Assembly: GCF_900103185.1 (NCBI RefSeq)
Contig: NZ_FNJD01000007.1
Location: forward strand, 62,001-126,000
DNA: 64,000 bases
Reading direction: 5' to 3'
Source of the DNA: Sulfitobacter litoralis
Lineage (GTDB): Bacteria > Pseudomonadota > Alphaproteobacteria > Rhodobacterales > Rhodobacteraceae
A model generated the notes under the pieces. The model did not search any database. It was not told the DNA's origin and saw nothing but the letters and a program-made list of their open reading frames with translations. Position numbers and translations under genes: made by a program. Shown one piece after another: positions 15,288-23,670 of the stretch (the first letter of the stretch is position 1; each line of letters opens with the position of its first letter).

Positions 15288-17128
15288 TACGATGTCGGCT
15301 CTTCTGTGCGTAGGAACCCGCCGGATTGCCGGTTCCAGAGATCTGAATATAGCCCGCCCTTGGACAAAAGCACCTCGTGGGTGCCTTCTTCGACAATACG
15401 CCCCCCGTCCATCACCAAAATGCGGTCCATCTCGGCGATGGTGGACAGGCGATGCGCGATGGCGATCACGGTCTTGCCCTCCATCATGCCATAAAGCGTC
15501 TTCTGGATTTTGGCCTCTACCTCGCTGTCCAGCGCGCTTGTGGCTTCGTCCAGCAAAAGGATCGGCGCGTTCTTCAAGATAACACGCGCCAAGGCGATAC
15601 GTTGCCGCTGTCCGCCAGACAGTTTCACGCCCCGTTCCCCGACCTGTGCATCATATCCAGACCGGCCCCCTTGATCGTTCAAATCCTGAATGAAATCATG
15701 GGCCTGGGCCTGTTTTGCGGCCGCGATCACCTCTGCTTCGGTGGCGGAGGGGCGCCCATAAAGGATGTTCTCGCGGATCGACCGGTGCAACAAAGCATTG
15801 TCCTGCTGCACCATTCCGATTGCTTGCCGCAGACTGTCCTGACGAACGGTCGTGATATCCTGCCCATCAATCAGAATACGGCCGCCTTCAGGATCGTAAA
15901 AGCGCAACAGCAGCTTCACCAAGGTCGATTTACCCGCGCCCGACCGCCCAATCAGGCCAATTTTTTCGCCCGGGCGCACTGTGATATCGATGTAATCCAA
16001 CCCGCCTGACCTGCGCCCATAGTGATGGGTCAGGCCTCGCATTTCCACGCAGCCGTCGGTCAACACCAACGGCTGCGCGTCGCGTTCGTCCACAAGTGTG
16101 ATCGGCTGCGCAATCGTCTCAAGCCCCTCAGCAACCACGCCAAGCTGCTGAAAGAATGTCGAAAGTGCCCACATGATCCACGCGGTCATAGAATTCAGCC
16201 GAAGTGTCAGCGCCGTCGCCGCCGTCACCACACCCACGGTGGCATTGCCCGTGGACCACAGGTAGAACGCCCACCCTACGACTCCAACGATTAACAAACC
16301 GTTCAAGCTGACCAGACAGATATCCATGATGGTGAATATCCGCATTTCCTTTTGGAACGTGACGCGCGCATTCTCTATCGCGCCCTTGGCATATTCAATT
16401 TCGCGGTCATGATGGGCGAACATCTTGACCGAATGGATGTTGCTATAGCTGTCGACCACACGGCCCGTCACCTCGGACCGCGCATCCGACGCCGCTTGCG
16501 AGGCGACCGCAACACGTTTGATAGTCCATCGGGTGAGCAGCGCATAAAGCGCAAACCACGCCACCAACGGGATCAACAGCTGCCAGTCCGAGGTGGTTAA
16601 CAGGATCGCCGCGCCTATAAGATAAGCAAGCGCATAGGAAATCGCGTCGAACACCTGAAAAACGACCTCTCCCGCGGCGGGAGGCGTTTGCATGGTCCGG
16701 TTGGCAATGCGTCCGGCGAAGTCGTCTTCAAACCAGCCTACCGATTGACGCAACACTTGCCGATGCCCGCGCCAGCGGAACAGTGTGCCGTAGTTCGGCA
16801 ATACGGCGTTGTTCAACAGCAACACATGCGCGGCTTGGACAGCTGGGCGCGCGATTAGGATCAGCAACGCCACGACGATAAACTCCGCCCCATAGCTACG
16901 CCACACCTCGGCGGGGCTGCTCTCCATCAGATCGACGAGGCGACCCATGTAGTAAATTAGACCGATCTCGATCGCGGCGACCACAATCGACAATACGCCT
17001 GTCACCCAGAATACCGTTTTGAACGGCCCACTGTAGCTTCGGAAAAAGGGCCACAGCCGCGTGGGTGGCGTGTCTTGTTCGGCGTAATCTGCGTAGGGAT
17101 CGACAAGATTTTCGAAAAATCGAAACAT
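15287..17128 (-). CDS. ABC exporter, fused permease-ATPase (first of a pair)
   Basis: Half-transporter of 613 residues with an N-terminal membrane domain (about 30-330) and ATPase domain: Walker A GRSGAGKST (394-402), Q-loop MVQQDNALL, signature LSGGQRQR (503-510), Walker B ILLLDEATSALDSE (523-536) and IAHRLSTIAEMD. Both this and its partner keep the Walker B glutamate, so neither ATP site looks degenerate. An AGGTGA site precedes the ATG. The pair is about 600 residues each and clearly paralogous. Substrate not inferable from sequence. Confidence 0.93.
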   Translation of the reverse strand: MFRFFENLVDPYADYAEQDTPPTRLWPFFRSYSGPFKTVFWVTGVLSIVVAAIEIGLIYYMGRLVDLMESSPAEVWRSYGAEFIVVALLILIARPAVQAAHVLLLNNAVLPNYGTLFRWRGHRQVLRQSVGWFEDDFAGRIANRTMQTPPAAGEVVFQVFDAISYALAYLIGAAILLTTSDWQLLIPLVAWFALYALLTRWTIKRVAVASQAASDARSEVTGRVVDSYSNIHSVKMFAHHDREIEYAKGAIENARVTFQKEMRIFTIMDICLVSLNGLLIVGVVGWAFYLWSTGNATVGVVTAATALTLRLNSMTAWIMWALSTFFQQLGVVAEGLETIAQPITLVDERDAQPLVLTDGCVEMRGLTHHYGRRSGGLDYIDITVRPGEKIGLIGRSGAGKSTLVKLLLRFYDPEGGRILIDGQDITTVRQDSLRQAIGMVQQDNALLHRSIRENILYGRPSATEAEVIAAAKQAQAHDFIQDLNDQGGRSGYDAQVGERGVKLSGGQRQRIALARVILKNAPILLLDEATSALDSEVEAKIQKTLYGMMEGKTVIAIAHRLSTIAEMDRILVMDGGRIVEEGTHEVLLSKGGLYSDLWNRQSGGFLRTEEPTS

Positions 17129-17197
17129 ATTTCACCTGTAGGCCGTGTGTTCGCCGCCACTATAGGAAGAGCCGCGTCTGAATGGCCACAGGGTGCG

Positions 17198-18382
17198 TTA
17201 GCTTTTCGGCGTGTCCAACAGGCTATCCCGTGTTGCAGCGAACCCCGAAGCAATCCAAAGCGCTTTTAACGCGGCCAACCGTTTGCCCAATTCAGGGCCC
17301 CGATATCGCGGCATCAAATCAGCGGCTTTCACTGGAAACACAGCATTTTCCGCTTGAAGAATATCCTCAAGAACGGCGGGATCGGGCGGCGCTTCAGAAA
17401 GACAGGCCCGCAGGATAACAACCGCGCGCGCAATATCCCCGCCATCCAGATAGGCAATTGCGGCTACGGTCTCGGCTCCGAAGGCGGCCTCCCTTAGCCG
17501 ATGAAGGTATTTCGCGTCTGCCTTGCTCAGCCGTAACCGTTGGTCCACGTCTTCGCCGCCAACCGCTGCCAAACGCGTGCGCCAATCTGGGGCCAGCTGC
17601 AAAAGATGTTCAAAATGTACGACCATTGCGAGCCAGCGATCGTCGCTGCCGGGCAGGATGACCCCCAACACACCGGTTTGGCGCATCGCTGCCACCGCTG
17701 GCGCAGGGTCCGGCGCGGCCAATAGTTTCGCAAGTTCCGCCCCGATACGTTCGGCCGACAGGCTTTCCAAGCCATCCGTATGCGCCGCAATCGCGGCCAA
17801 AGCATCTGGATTAAACCCCTCTGCCGGGTCGGCATACCACGCGCAAAACCGGAAATATCGCAATGTGCGCAGGTAATCCTCACGGATACGTTGCGCCGCA
17901 TCCTCGATAAATCGTACCCGCCGCGCCCGCAGATCAGGCAGACCTTCAAGCGGATCAATCACCCGACCCTGCGCGTCCGCATAAAGAGCATTCATGGTGA
18001 AATCGCGGCGCAACGCGTCGTCAATGATATTGTCAGAGAACGCTACCACAGCGCGCCGGCCATCCGTTTCTACATCGCGCCGGAAGGTCGTTACCTCGAA
18101 CCCTTTGCCGCCACTGACCACAGTGACCGTTCCATGTTCCACCCCCGTCGGCACGGCTTTGAGCCCAGCGCGCGCTGCGAGCGCCATCACCCTTTCCGGC
18201 AATGCATTCGTCGACATATCGACATCGCTGTCGGCCACGCCCAGCAGCGCATTGCGTACACAACCGCCGACGAAGTAGATCACATGCCCCCCATCTGTCA
18301 CCGCATTGCACACAGCTTGGGCGTCAGGGTCAGCAAGCCAGCGGGTACTCGCGGGAAGGGTCACATCATACGTTCGGTCCAT
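17198..18382 (-). CDS. cca: CCA-adding enzyme / poly(A) polymerase-type tRNA nucleotidyltransferase
   Basis: Adds or repairs the CCA end of tRNAs. The 394-residue protein has the class II nucleotidyltransferase head: YFVGGCVRNALLG, the metal-binding DSDVDMST, TTFRRDVETDGR and RRDFTMNALY, followed by the RNA-binding domain with DYLRTLRYFRF. I start it at ATG 18382 (MDRTYDVTLP), overlapping the upstream Nudix gene by 22 nt; a longer frame exists but lies wholly inside that gene. Class II members include CCA-adding enzymes and poly(A) polymerases; the former is more likely for a single alphaproteobacterial copy. Confidence 0.9.
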   Translation of the reverse strand: MDRTYDVTLPASTRWLADPDAQAVCNAVTDGGHVIYFVGGCVRNALLGVADSDVDMSTNALPERVMALAARAGLKAVPTGVEHGTVTVVSGGKGFEVTTFRRDVETDGRRAVVAFSDNIIDDALRRDFTMNALYADAQGRVIDPLEGLPDLRARRVRFIEDAAQRIREDYLRTLRYFRFCAWYADPAEGFNPDALAAIAAHTDGLESLSAERIGAELAKLLAAPDPAPAVAAMRQTGVLGVILPGSDDRWLAMVVHFEHLLQLAPDWRTRLAAVGGEDVDQRLRLSKADAKYLHRLREAAFGAETVAAIAYLDGGDIARAVVILRACLSEAPPDPAVLEDILQAENAVFPVKAADLMPRYRGPELGKRLAALKALWIASGFAATRDSLLDTPKS

Positions 18383-18957
18383 GCCCGCAACATACGCGCG
18401 GTTGCCCCCCAAATGTAATAGGGACCGTAAGGAACCGTGTAATAATACCGCCGTTGCCCCTGCCATCGTCGTGACTGAACCACATAATTGGCAGCGTCCA
18501 GGACATGATCCAACGGAACGGTAAAGACTTCCTCAACTTCGCCCGGTTCAGCGACGATTTTGAACTTTTCTTTCACAAAGGCGATCACCGGGGTCACTAG
18601 AAAGTTGGTCACGGTTTCATGTGCGGGCAACGTGCCCAACACCTCAACCAGATGCGACGGCAAACCGATCTCTTCTCGTGCCTCACGCAACGCTGCCGCC
18701 ACCACGTCAGCATCGTCACCATCTTGTTTGCCGCCAGGAAAGGAAATTTGTCCTGGATGGTGCTTTAGAGCCGAGGACCGCTTGGTCAAGATAAGCTCAA
18801 AACGGCCGTTATGCTCGATAATCGGGGCCAGCACGCCGGCAGGACGCAGGGTGCGATTGGCCGGCAGCACCGTCTCTTTGTTCAGGTCAAAATCAGACGA
18901 CGTGACACCAGTTTGCGCCAACGCCGTCCGAAAATGGGCAAGTTGATCAGCTGCCAC
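18361..18957 (-). CDS. CoA pyrophosphatase, Nudix family (NudL-like)
   Basis: Nudix hydrolase of about 198 residues with the CoA-pyrophosphatase signature ILTKRSSALKHHPGQISF preceding the Nudix box, whose catalytic core REAREEIGL is intact. Such enzymes split CoA and its derivatives to 3',5'-ADP and phosphopantetheine. The start is placed at GTG 18957, overlapping the hslO end by 11 nt; upstream codons would lie deeper in hslO. No good ribosome site is visible, so coupling to hslO translation is likely. It overlaps cca downstream by 22 nt. Confidence 0.85.
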   Translation of the reverse strand: MAADQLAHFRTALAQTGVTSSDFDLNKETVLPANRTLRPAGVLAPIIEHNGRFELILTKRSSALKHHPGQISFPGGKQDGDDADVVAAALREAREEIGLPSHLVEVLGTLPAHETVTNFLVTPVIAFVKEKFKIVAEPGEVEEVFTVPLDHVLDAANYVVQSRRWQGQRRYYYTVPYGPYYIWGATARMLRAWTERMM

Positions 18958-19933
18958 TGTTATCTTCAGCCTCGAACCCGACAGTTTTCGGGTCCAGATC
19001 GTAATGCGCGCCACAGAACTGACAATCTGCGGTGACCCGACCGTCGTCAGTTGTCATCGTTTTAATATCGCCCGCTGAATAGATAGACAGGCTTTGCCGC
19101 ACCCGATCTTCCGAGCAGGTGCAGCCAAATCGAACAGCCTGCGCGTCGAATACCCGCGGCACTTCCTCGTGAAACAGGCGTTTCAGCAAGTCGGTCGGTG
19201 GCAGACTTGGCCCGATCAGTTCAAGCTCGTCTACTGTATCCAGCAGCACATTCACACGGCGCCAGTTATCGCCCTCTTCGCCGTCCACGAGGTCGGAGGC
19301 AAGAAGCACGTCACCGCTGCCTTCGCCCTGCGCGGCAAAGGGCGACGCTTTGGGCATATGTTGCAGCATAACACCGCCAGCACGCCAATGTTCATCCTGA
19401 CCAGGCGTTGTGGATTTGCCAAAGCTCAACTCGAACCGGGTTGGTAGCTGCTCGGACTGCGCGAAATACGCCTCTGCACATTCGGAAAGGGATTTTCCAG
19501 TAAGCGGCGTAATCCCCTGATAGGGTGTCATACCGTTCCCCTGATCGATCATAATGGCGAAATATCCTTCGCCGACCTGATCAAAAGCTGGCCCATCGGT
19601 GATCCGGTCAGCATCATAACTGGCGTAGGCACGGATACGCGCAGGTTCGCCATCGTCCGTCGGACCATAATAGTCCGTTGCAATCATCCGTACGGGCCCT
19701 TTTGACTGGACCTGCAGTTGCAGCTTCCAACGCAGTTTGATCGTCTGGCCGATCAACGCTGTAAGCAAGGCCATTTCCGCGACCAGTGCTTCGACCTTTT
19801 CGGGATAATCATGCTGACGCAAGATCCCTTCCAGCACGCCATCCAGACGGGCGACGCGCCCCCGGATATCAGAGGCATCGAGTTGAAAGGGTAGAACGGT
19901 ATCGTCCCACGCGATTTTGTTTCCTTGGGTCAT
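18947..19933 (-). CDS. hslO: Redox-regulated chaperone Hsp33
   Basis: Cytoplasmic holdase activated by oxidation and heat. The 328-residue protein has the Hsp33 fold and ends with the redox zinc centre FGCTCSED ... CQFCGAHYD (CxC plus CxxC), all four cysteines intact. ATG 19933 is preceded by AAGGAAAG; a longer frame upstream lacks support. It begins a minus-strand run hslO-CoA pyrophosphatase-cca with overlapping ends. Divergent from a second Nudix gene. Confidence 0.94.
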   Translation of the reverse strand: MTQGNKIAWDDTVLPFQLDASDIRGRVARLDGVLEGILRQHDYPEKVEALVAEMALLTALIGQTIKLRWKLQLQVQSKGPVRMIATDYYGPTDDGEPARIRAYASYDADRITDGPAFDQVGEGYFAIMIDQGNGMTPYQGITPLTGKSLSECAEAYFAQSEQLPTRFELSFGKSTTPGQDEHWRAGGVMLQHMPKASPFAAQGEGSGDVLLASDLVDGEEGDNWRRVNVLLDTVDELELIGPSLPPTDLLKRLFHEEVPRVFDAQAVRFGCTCSEDRVRQSLSIYSAGDIKTMTTDDGRVTADCQFCGAHYDLDPKTVGFEAEDNSGS

Positions 19934-19970
19934 TTGACTTTCCTTACCGGCAGACGGTTGGCATACCGCG

Positions 19971-19998
19971 TCTATATAAGCGCAACAACCCGTGCGAA
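19971..19998 (-). promoter_or_regulatory. Putative promoter of hslO
   Basis: Minus strand TTCGCA (19998-19993), 16-nt spacer, TATAGA (19976-19971). The wider -10 reads CTTATATAG, which resembles alphaproteobacterial sigma32 -10 elements, so either sigma70 or heat-shock control is possible. Confidence 0.4.
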
Positions 19999-20011
19999 AA
20001 GGGGGTATCAA

Positions 20012-20458
20012 ATGATGCGACGTGTAGGGAAGCCGCCCGTGCCCGGCAAAACATATCGATCACGCCCCGGTGTCTATGCGATCCTGCCCCTTAAGGGGCG
20101 GTTTTTGTTGACTGCCCAGTTGCGCCCCGAGGTCGATGTTCAACTCCCTGGCGGTGGCGTTGACCTTGGTGAATCGCCGCTTCAAACGCTCCACCGCGAG
20201 GTAATGGAGGAAATCGGGTGGACCATCGCCCGCCCCCGGCGTTTGGGGGCGTTCCGGCGGTTCGCCTATATGCCCGAATATGACATGTGGGCCGAGAAAA
20301 TCTGCCAGGTATATGTTGCCCATCCAGTCCATCAGGTTGCCCCGCCGATCGAGCCGGACCACGCCACGGTTGTTATGTCGGGGGAAGAAGCCATTTCTGT
20401 GCTAGGGAACGACGGAGACAGGTTTTTCCTTGATCGATTTTTGGCGATGCGACCCTGA
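20012..20458 (+). CDS. Nudix hydrolase of unknown substrate
   Basis: A 148-residue Nudix protein; the box GGGVDLGESPLQTLHREV continuing MEEIGW fits GX5EX7REUXEEXGU exactly. A Gly-rich GGGGGT site lies just before ATG 20012. No subfamily signature for CoA, ADP-ribose or RppH is evident to me. Its last 127 bases overlap, tail to tail, the 3' end of the REC-PP2C gene on the other strand. Divergent from hslO. Confidence 0.85.
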   Translation: MMRRVGKPPVPGKTYRSRPGVYAILPLKGRFLLTAQLRPEVDVQLPGGGVDLGESPLQTLHREVMEEIGWTIARPRRLGAFRRFAYMPEYDMWAEKICQVYVAHPVHQVAPPIEPDHATVVMSGEEAISVLGNDGDRFFLDRFLAMRP

Positions 20459-21717
20459 TAATCGAAGCAAATTCCCGACACATCATCCGGGAAATCTACA
20501 CCGCCTGCATAGTCCTCCAGATGGGTGGAAAGCGCGTCGAAAAACTGCGCACCTCGAGCGGAATATAGGTCATGCAGAACGCGAGCCACCCCATCGTCGT
20601 CTAGCATTTGCCCCGATGCGTCGGGACATTCCGTTACACCATCGGATAAAATGATAAATCGATCGCCTGGTTCAAGCTGTGTGACAATCGTCTCATACTG
20701 CGCACCTGCTATCAGACCGACAGGCAGCCCCCCCCGCCCTAACTGTACCAAATCGCCATTTTTCCTTTGTATATATGGGTGAGGATGGCCGGCCTGCGTT
20801 GCTTGAATATGACCGGTATCAAGGTCAATTTTAGCTAAAAAGATCGTGAAATATTGCTCCGTCTCTATATCAGAAAGGACCAAGCTGTTCAGGTCCGCCA
20901 CCACTTGATCGGGCGAGCGCATCCTGTACGCCCCGTTCGGTTGGCGCACCAAAGCAATGTTATGATCCGGCGCGACAGCAGATAAGGTTCCGGCAAGACG
21001 CGCCGCCATCAGGGCGGAGCTGACACCATGTCCAGAAACGTCCAACCCATAGACGCCCAGGTGCCGGCCGGCTGCGAAATATCCCACCAAGTCGCCACCC
21101 ACGTGACCACTTGATCGCAGCATCAGGGAAATTGTTCCTTCGTTAAAGTCGTGCAGCGGATCCTGCAGCAAAGATTCCTGAAATTTTCGCGCCTCATCGA
21201 GATCACGATCAAGCGCGCTATGTACCGCCTGAAGTGCAGACAGTGCTTCACTGATAACGCGATTTTTCGATGACAGTTCGCGTTGCATGGTCAGGATTCT
21301 TTCACCCGCCATGATGCGAGCGCGAAGTTCGTCCACGTTAACCGGCTTGCTCACGAAATCATCCGCGCCGCTATCGAGCCCCCTGACCACCTCTGATTTA
21401 TCGGTTTTTGCATTCAGTAGAATGAAATATCCGTAGCGCCCCTTAGAGAGTTCGCGGAACGCCCGACAGAATTGTAACCCCGACATGCCGGGCATAATCC
21501 AGTCGCTGATGATCAAATCTGGTAGATGATTTCGGCACATTTTTAGCGCGTCCTTTGCCGAAGACGCCTCCTGAATGGTAAACCCCCATCGGGTCAAGGT
21601 TGCCGTTAATATGCGCCGTTGTAGCGCGCTGTCGTCCACAACCATGACCGTTTTTATCGCACGAAACCGCGACGATTCAGGTGGTATCTGTGTTATTCCA
21701 GTTGTCTGCGACAGCAT
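20332..21717 (-). CDS. Response regulator with SpoIIE-type PP2C serine phosphatase output
   Basis: A 461-residue regulator. The receiver domain (about 22-140) has the acid pocket VVDDS, phospho-acceptor Asp72 (LIISDWIMPGMSG) and Lys124 (VSKPV), but Asn102 occupies the usual Thr/Ser switch position (ILLNAKTD). A coiled linker (about 140-180) leads to a SpoIIE/RsbU PP2C domain with metal motifs GGDLVGYF, LDVSGHGVSS, LSDGVTE and DDVSGICF. Such proteins dephosphorylate anti-sigma-antagonist proteins. About 40 residues after FDYQ are encoded antisense to the Nudix gene. Divergent from an Hpt protein, probably its phosphorelay partner. Confidence 0.9.
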   Translation of the reverse strand: MLSQTTGITQIPPESSRFRAIKTVMVVDDSALQRRILTATLTRWGFTIQEASSAKDALKMCRNHLPDLIISDWIMPGMSGLQFCRAFRELSKGRYGYFILLNAKTDKSEVVRGLDSGADDFVSKPVNVDELRARIMAGERILTMQRELSSKNRVISEALSALQAVHSALDRDLDEARKFQESLLQDPLHDFNEGTISLMLRSSGHVGGDLVGYFAAGRHLGVYGLDVSGHGVSSALMAARLAGTLSAVAPDHNIALVRQPNGAYRMRSPDQVVADLNSLVLSDIETEQYFTIFLAKIDLDTGHIQATQAGHPHPYIQRKNGDLVQLGRGGLPVGLIAGAQYETIVTQLEPGDRFIILSDGVTECPDASGQMLDDDGVARVLHDLYSARGAQFFDALSTHLEDYAGGVDFPDDVSGICFDYQGRIAKNRSRKNLSPSFPSTEMASSPDITTVAWSGSIGGAT

Positions 21718-21807
21718 TTTAAAAGCTTTCGATATCTCTTATCGGAAACCTAGGCGATGTCAGATTAAGATACGGTGAATCCTGTGAAATATTTCGGAGC
21801 AAAGCCG

Positions 21808-21879
21808 TTAATGGGCTTCGCGCAAACGGACGATTGTCCCTGCGGTGGGATCTTCCTCGTCTCCAAGGCCATCATTCAT
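21808..21879 (-). other. Possible very short ORF or gene remnant (23 codons, open 46)
   Basis: On the minus strand, in the gap between the REC-PP2C and Hpt genes, a frame open from about 21948 to TAA 21808 encodes a protein-like segment: a hydrophobic/aromatic part (YLFVAIFWRRPLGL) followed by an acidic part and end (MNDGLGDEEDPTAGTIVRL). The only normal start codon is ATG 21879, giving 23 residues; an in-frame TAA lies upstream. It reads like the C-terminus of a lost gene, but I recognise no family. Confidence 0.25.
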
Positions 21880-21984
21880 CAGACCCAGCGGCCGGCGCCA
21901 AAAGATCGCAACGAACAGATAAGCAGACGGAACTATTTGTTAAGGTTTTCGCGTCAGGGTGAACGCAGAAAAGGAGGCGAATCG

Positions 21985-22350
21985 TTGATCGACTGGGAGC
22001 AAATCACTTTGCTGAACGATGCTGTTGGACCCAACGCATTCGAAGAAATTATTGTGGTGTTTTTTTTGGAGGTAGAAGAAGCGAAATACAAACTTCGGGA
22101 TAGCAGGCCTACTAAAACCACTCGAGACACTCTTCATTTCGTTAAAGGAAGTGCCCTGAGCCTAGGTTTTATCGCGTTTTCGGAATATTGCCTGCGCGCT
22201 GAAAAAGAACTCGCATTAGGCAATCCTATGCAACCCGTCCTGGAGGACCTTTTCATGATATACGAAGAATCCAAGCTGCAGTTTTCAACCAGGTATGGGT
22301 GGAAATCCCGCACTATAGCACAAATTGCGCCAGCGTTTCATCATTCGTGA
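21985..22350 (+). CDS. Hpt (histidine phosphotransfer) domain protein
   Basis: A 121-residue single-domain Hpt protein with phospho-acceptor His51 in HFVKGSALSLGF (HxxKG signature). The start is TTG 21985, fixed by a perfect AAGGAGG site (21971-21977) with 7-nt spacing; a longer in-frame extension upstream has no such support. It lies divergent from the REC-PP2C gene with 267 bp between starts, so it is a likely phosphodonor or acceptor for that regulator. The cognate sensor kinase is not in the window. Its last 38 bases overlap the ilvA end on the other strand. Confidence 0.85.
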   Translation: MIDWEQITLLNDAVGPNAFEEIIVVFFLEVEEAKYKLRDSRPTKTTRDTLHFVKGSALSLGFIAFSEYCLRAEKELALGNPMQPVLEDLFMIYEESKLQFSTRYGWKSRTIAQIAPAFHHS

Positions 22351-23545
22351 TGTCGGTATAGGTAAACCCAGCTGCGTTTAGCTGTGACAAGAAAGGAGCG
22401 AAACTATCGGAACTGCGTGTTTCGATCCCGATAAGTACTGACCCAAAGTTACGTGCTGATTTTTTCAAATATTCGAAACGACAGATGTCATCGTCAGGCC
22501 CTAGAATGCCCAAAAACTCCTTCAGCGCACCGGGCCGCTGCGGCATCCGCAGGATGAAGTATTTCTTGACCCCAGAATATCGCTGAGCCCGCTCTTTAAC
22601 CTCAGGGAGACGTTCAAAATCGAAGTTCCCGCCTGATGCGACACAGACGACGGTCTTGCCCTTTATCAGTTCAGAAACCTCACCCAAGGCTTCGATTGAA
22701 AGAGCGCCGGCAGGCTCAAGAACGATGCCTTCGACGTTCAACAATTCAGCGATCGTCACGCAGATACGATCTTCGGCCAAGTGGATCACGCTCTCAACGG
22801 GCACAGTACGCAAACGCTTAAAATTACGCCCACCAATTTTTGCAACGGCGGCACCGTCAACAAAACTATTGATAGGAGAAACATCAACAGGAGCGCCAGC
22901 CACCAATGCCCGAGCTAGACTAGGCGCACCTTTAGGTTCAACGAAGCTATATCGACATGTATCTTGGAAATAACTGTAGATCCCCGACGACAATCCGCCG
23001 CCACCGACGGGCAGCATGATGTGGTCGGGAACACGGCCCAACTGCTCTTCTATTTCAACCGCAACAGAGGCTTGTCCCTCAATGACATCTTCATCATCGA
23101 AAGGAGACAGAAAATGTGCACCCTTTTCCGTGCAATATTGCTGCGCGGCTTGTAGGGTTTTATCGAAATAGTCCCCAACCAGACGCACCTCCACTTGAGG
23201 CCCGCCAAAGATCTTCGTTTTCTGGATCTTCTGCTGAGGGGTCGTTACGGGCATAAATATAACGCCCTTCACACCAAAATGACTGCACATAAATGCAACA
23301 CCTTGGGCATGATTTCCTGCGCTTGCACACACAAAAACCGCCTGTTCGGGGATCACCTTGCGCATCGCGTTGAACGCGCCGCGCAGTTTGTATGATCTGA
23401 CCGGGCTAAGGTCTTCCCGCTTCAACCAAATATCTGCGTTATATTTTTCGGACAAATGTTCGTTGCGCATCAATGGGGTGGCAGGAAACACCTCGCGCAT
23501 CGAGAGCGTCGCGCTGCGTGCCGCATTTTTGAACAGATCCGTCAT
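22313..23545 (-). CDS. ilvA: Threonine ammonia-lyase (threonine dehydratase)
   Basis: PLP enzyme converting threonine to 2-oxobutanoate, the first step toward isoleucine. The 410-residue protein has PLP Lys53 in SPVRSYKLRGAF, the CASAGNHAQGVA and PVGGGGLSSG phosphate-binding loops, and a C-terminal ACT-like regulatory region (FILRMPQRPGALKEFLGIL). That single regulatory repeat fits the short biosynthetic IlvA form. Start ATG 23545 has an AAGGTCA site and follows a good sigma70-like promoter. Divergent from argG. Confidence 0.95.
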   Translation of the reverse strand: MTDLFKNAARSATLSMREVFPATPLMRNEHLSEKYNADIWLKREDLSPVRSYKLRGAFNAMRKVIPEQAVFVCASAGNHAQGVAFMCSHFGVKGVIFMPVTTPQQKIQKTKIFGGPQVEVRLVGDYFDKTLQAAQQYCTEKGAHFLSPFDDEDVIEGQASVAVEIEEQLGRVPDHIMLPVGGGGLSSGIYSYFQDTCRYSFVEPKGAPSLARALVAGAPVDVSPINSFVDGAAVAKIGGRNFKRLRTVPVESVIHLAEDRICVTIAELLNVEGIVLEPAGALSIEALGEVSELIKGKTVVCVASGGNFDFERLPEVKERAQRYSGVKKYFILRMPQRPGALKEFLGILGPDDDICRFEYLKKSARNFGSVLIGIETRSSDSFAPFLSQLNAAGFTYTDITNDETLAQFVL

Positions 23546-23572
23546 TTCATTGACCTTTGCGTTGGATACCTT

Positions 23573-23601
23573 TCGATACGATCCCGCGCCGGTGCGGTCA
23601 A
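23573..23601 (-). promoter_or_regulatory. Putative sigma70 promoter of ilvA
   Basis: Minus strand TTGACC (23601-23596), 17-nt spacer, TATCGA (23578-23573). Transcription from about 23566 leaves a leader of about 20 nt, too short for a peptide attenuator. Confidence 0.55.
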
Positions 23602-23670
23602 CGCAGCCTTCAATCTTGCTCATACCATGGAAAACAGGTACTTCGCGTTGCAAACCGAAAAGGAAACATC

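Noticed and set aside
21775-21984. N-terminal 70-codon extension of the Hpt gene
   Set aside because: A perfect AAGGAGG with 7-nt spacing marks TTG 21985 as the start, and the extension does not resemble an Hpt or any other domain I know.
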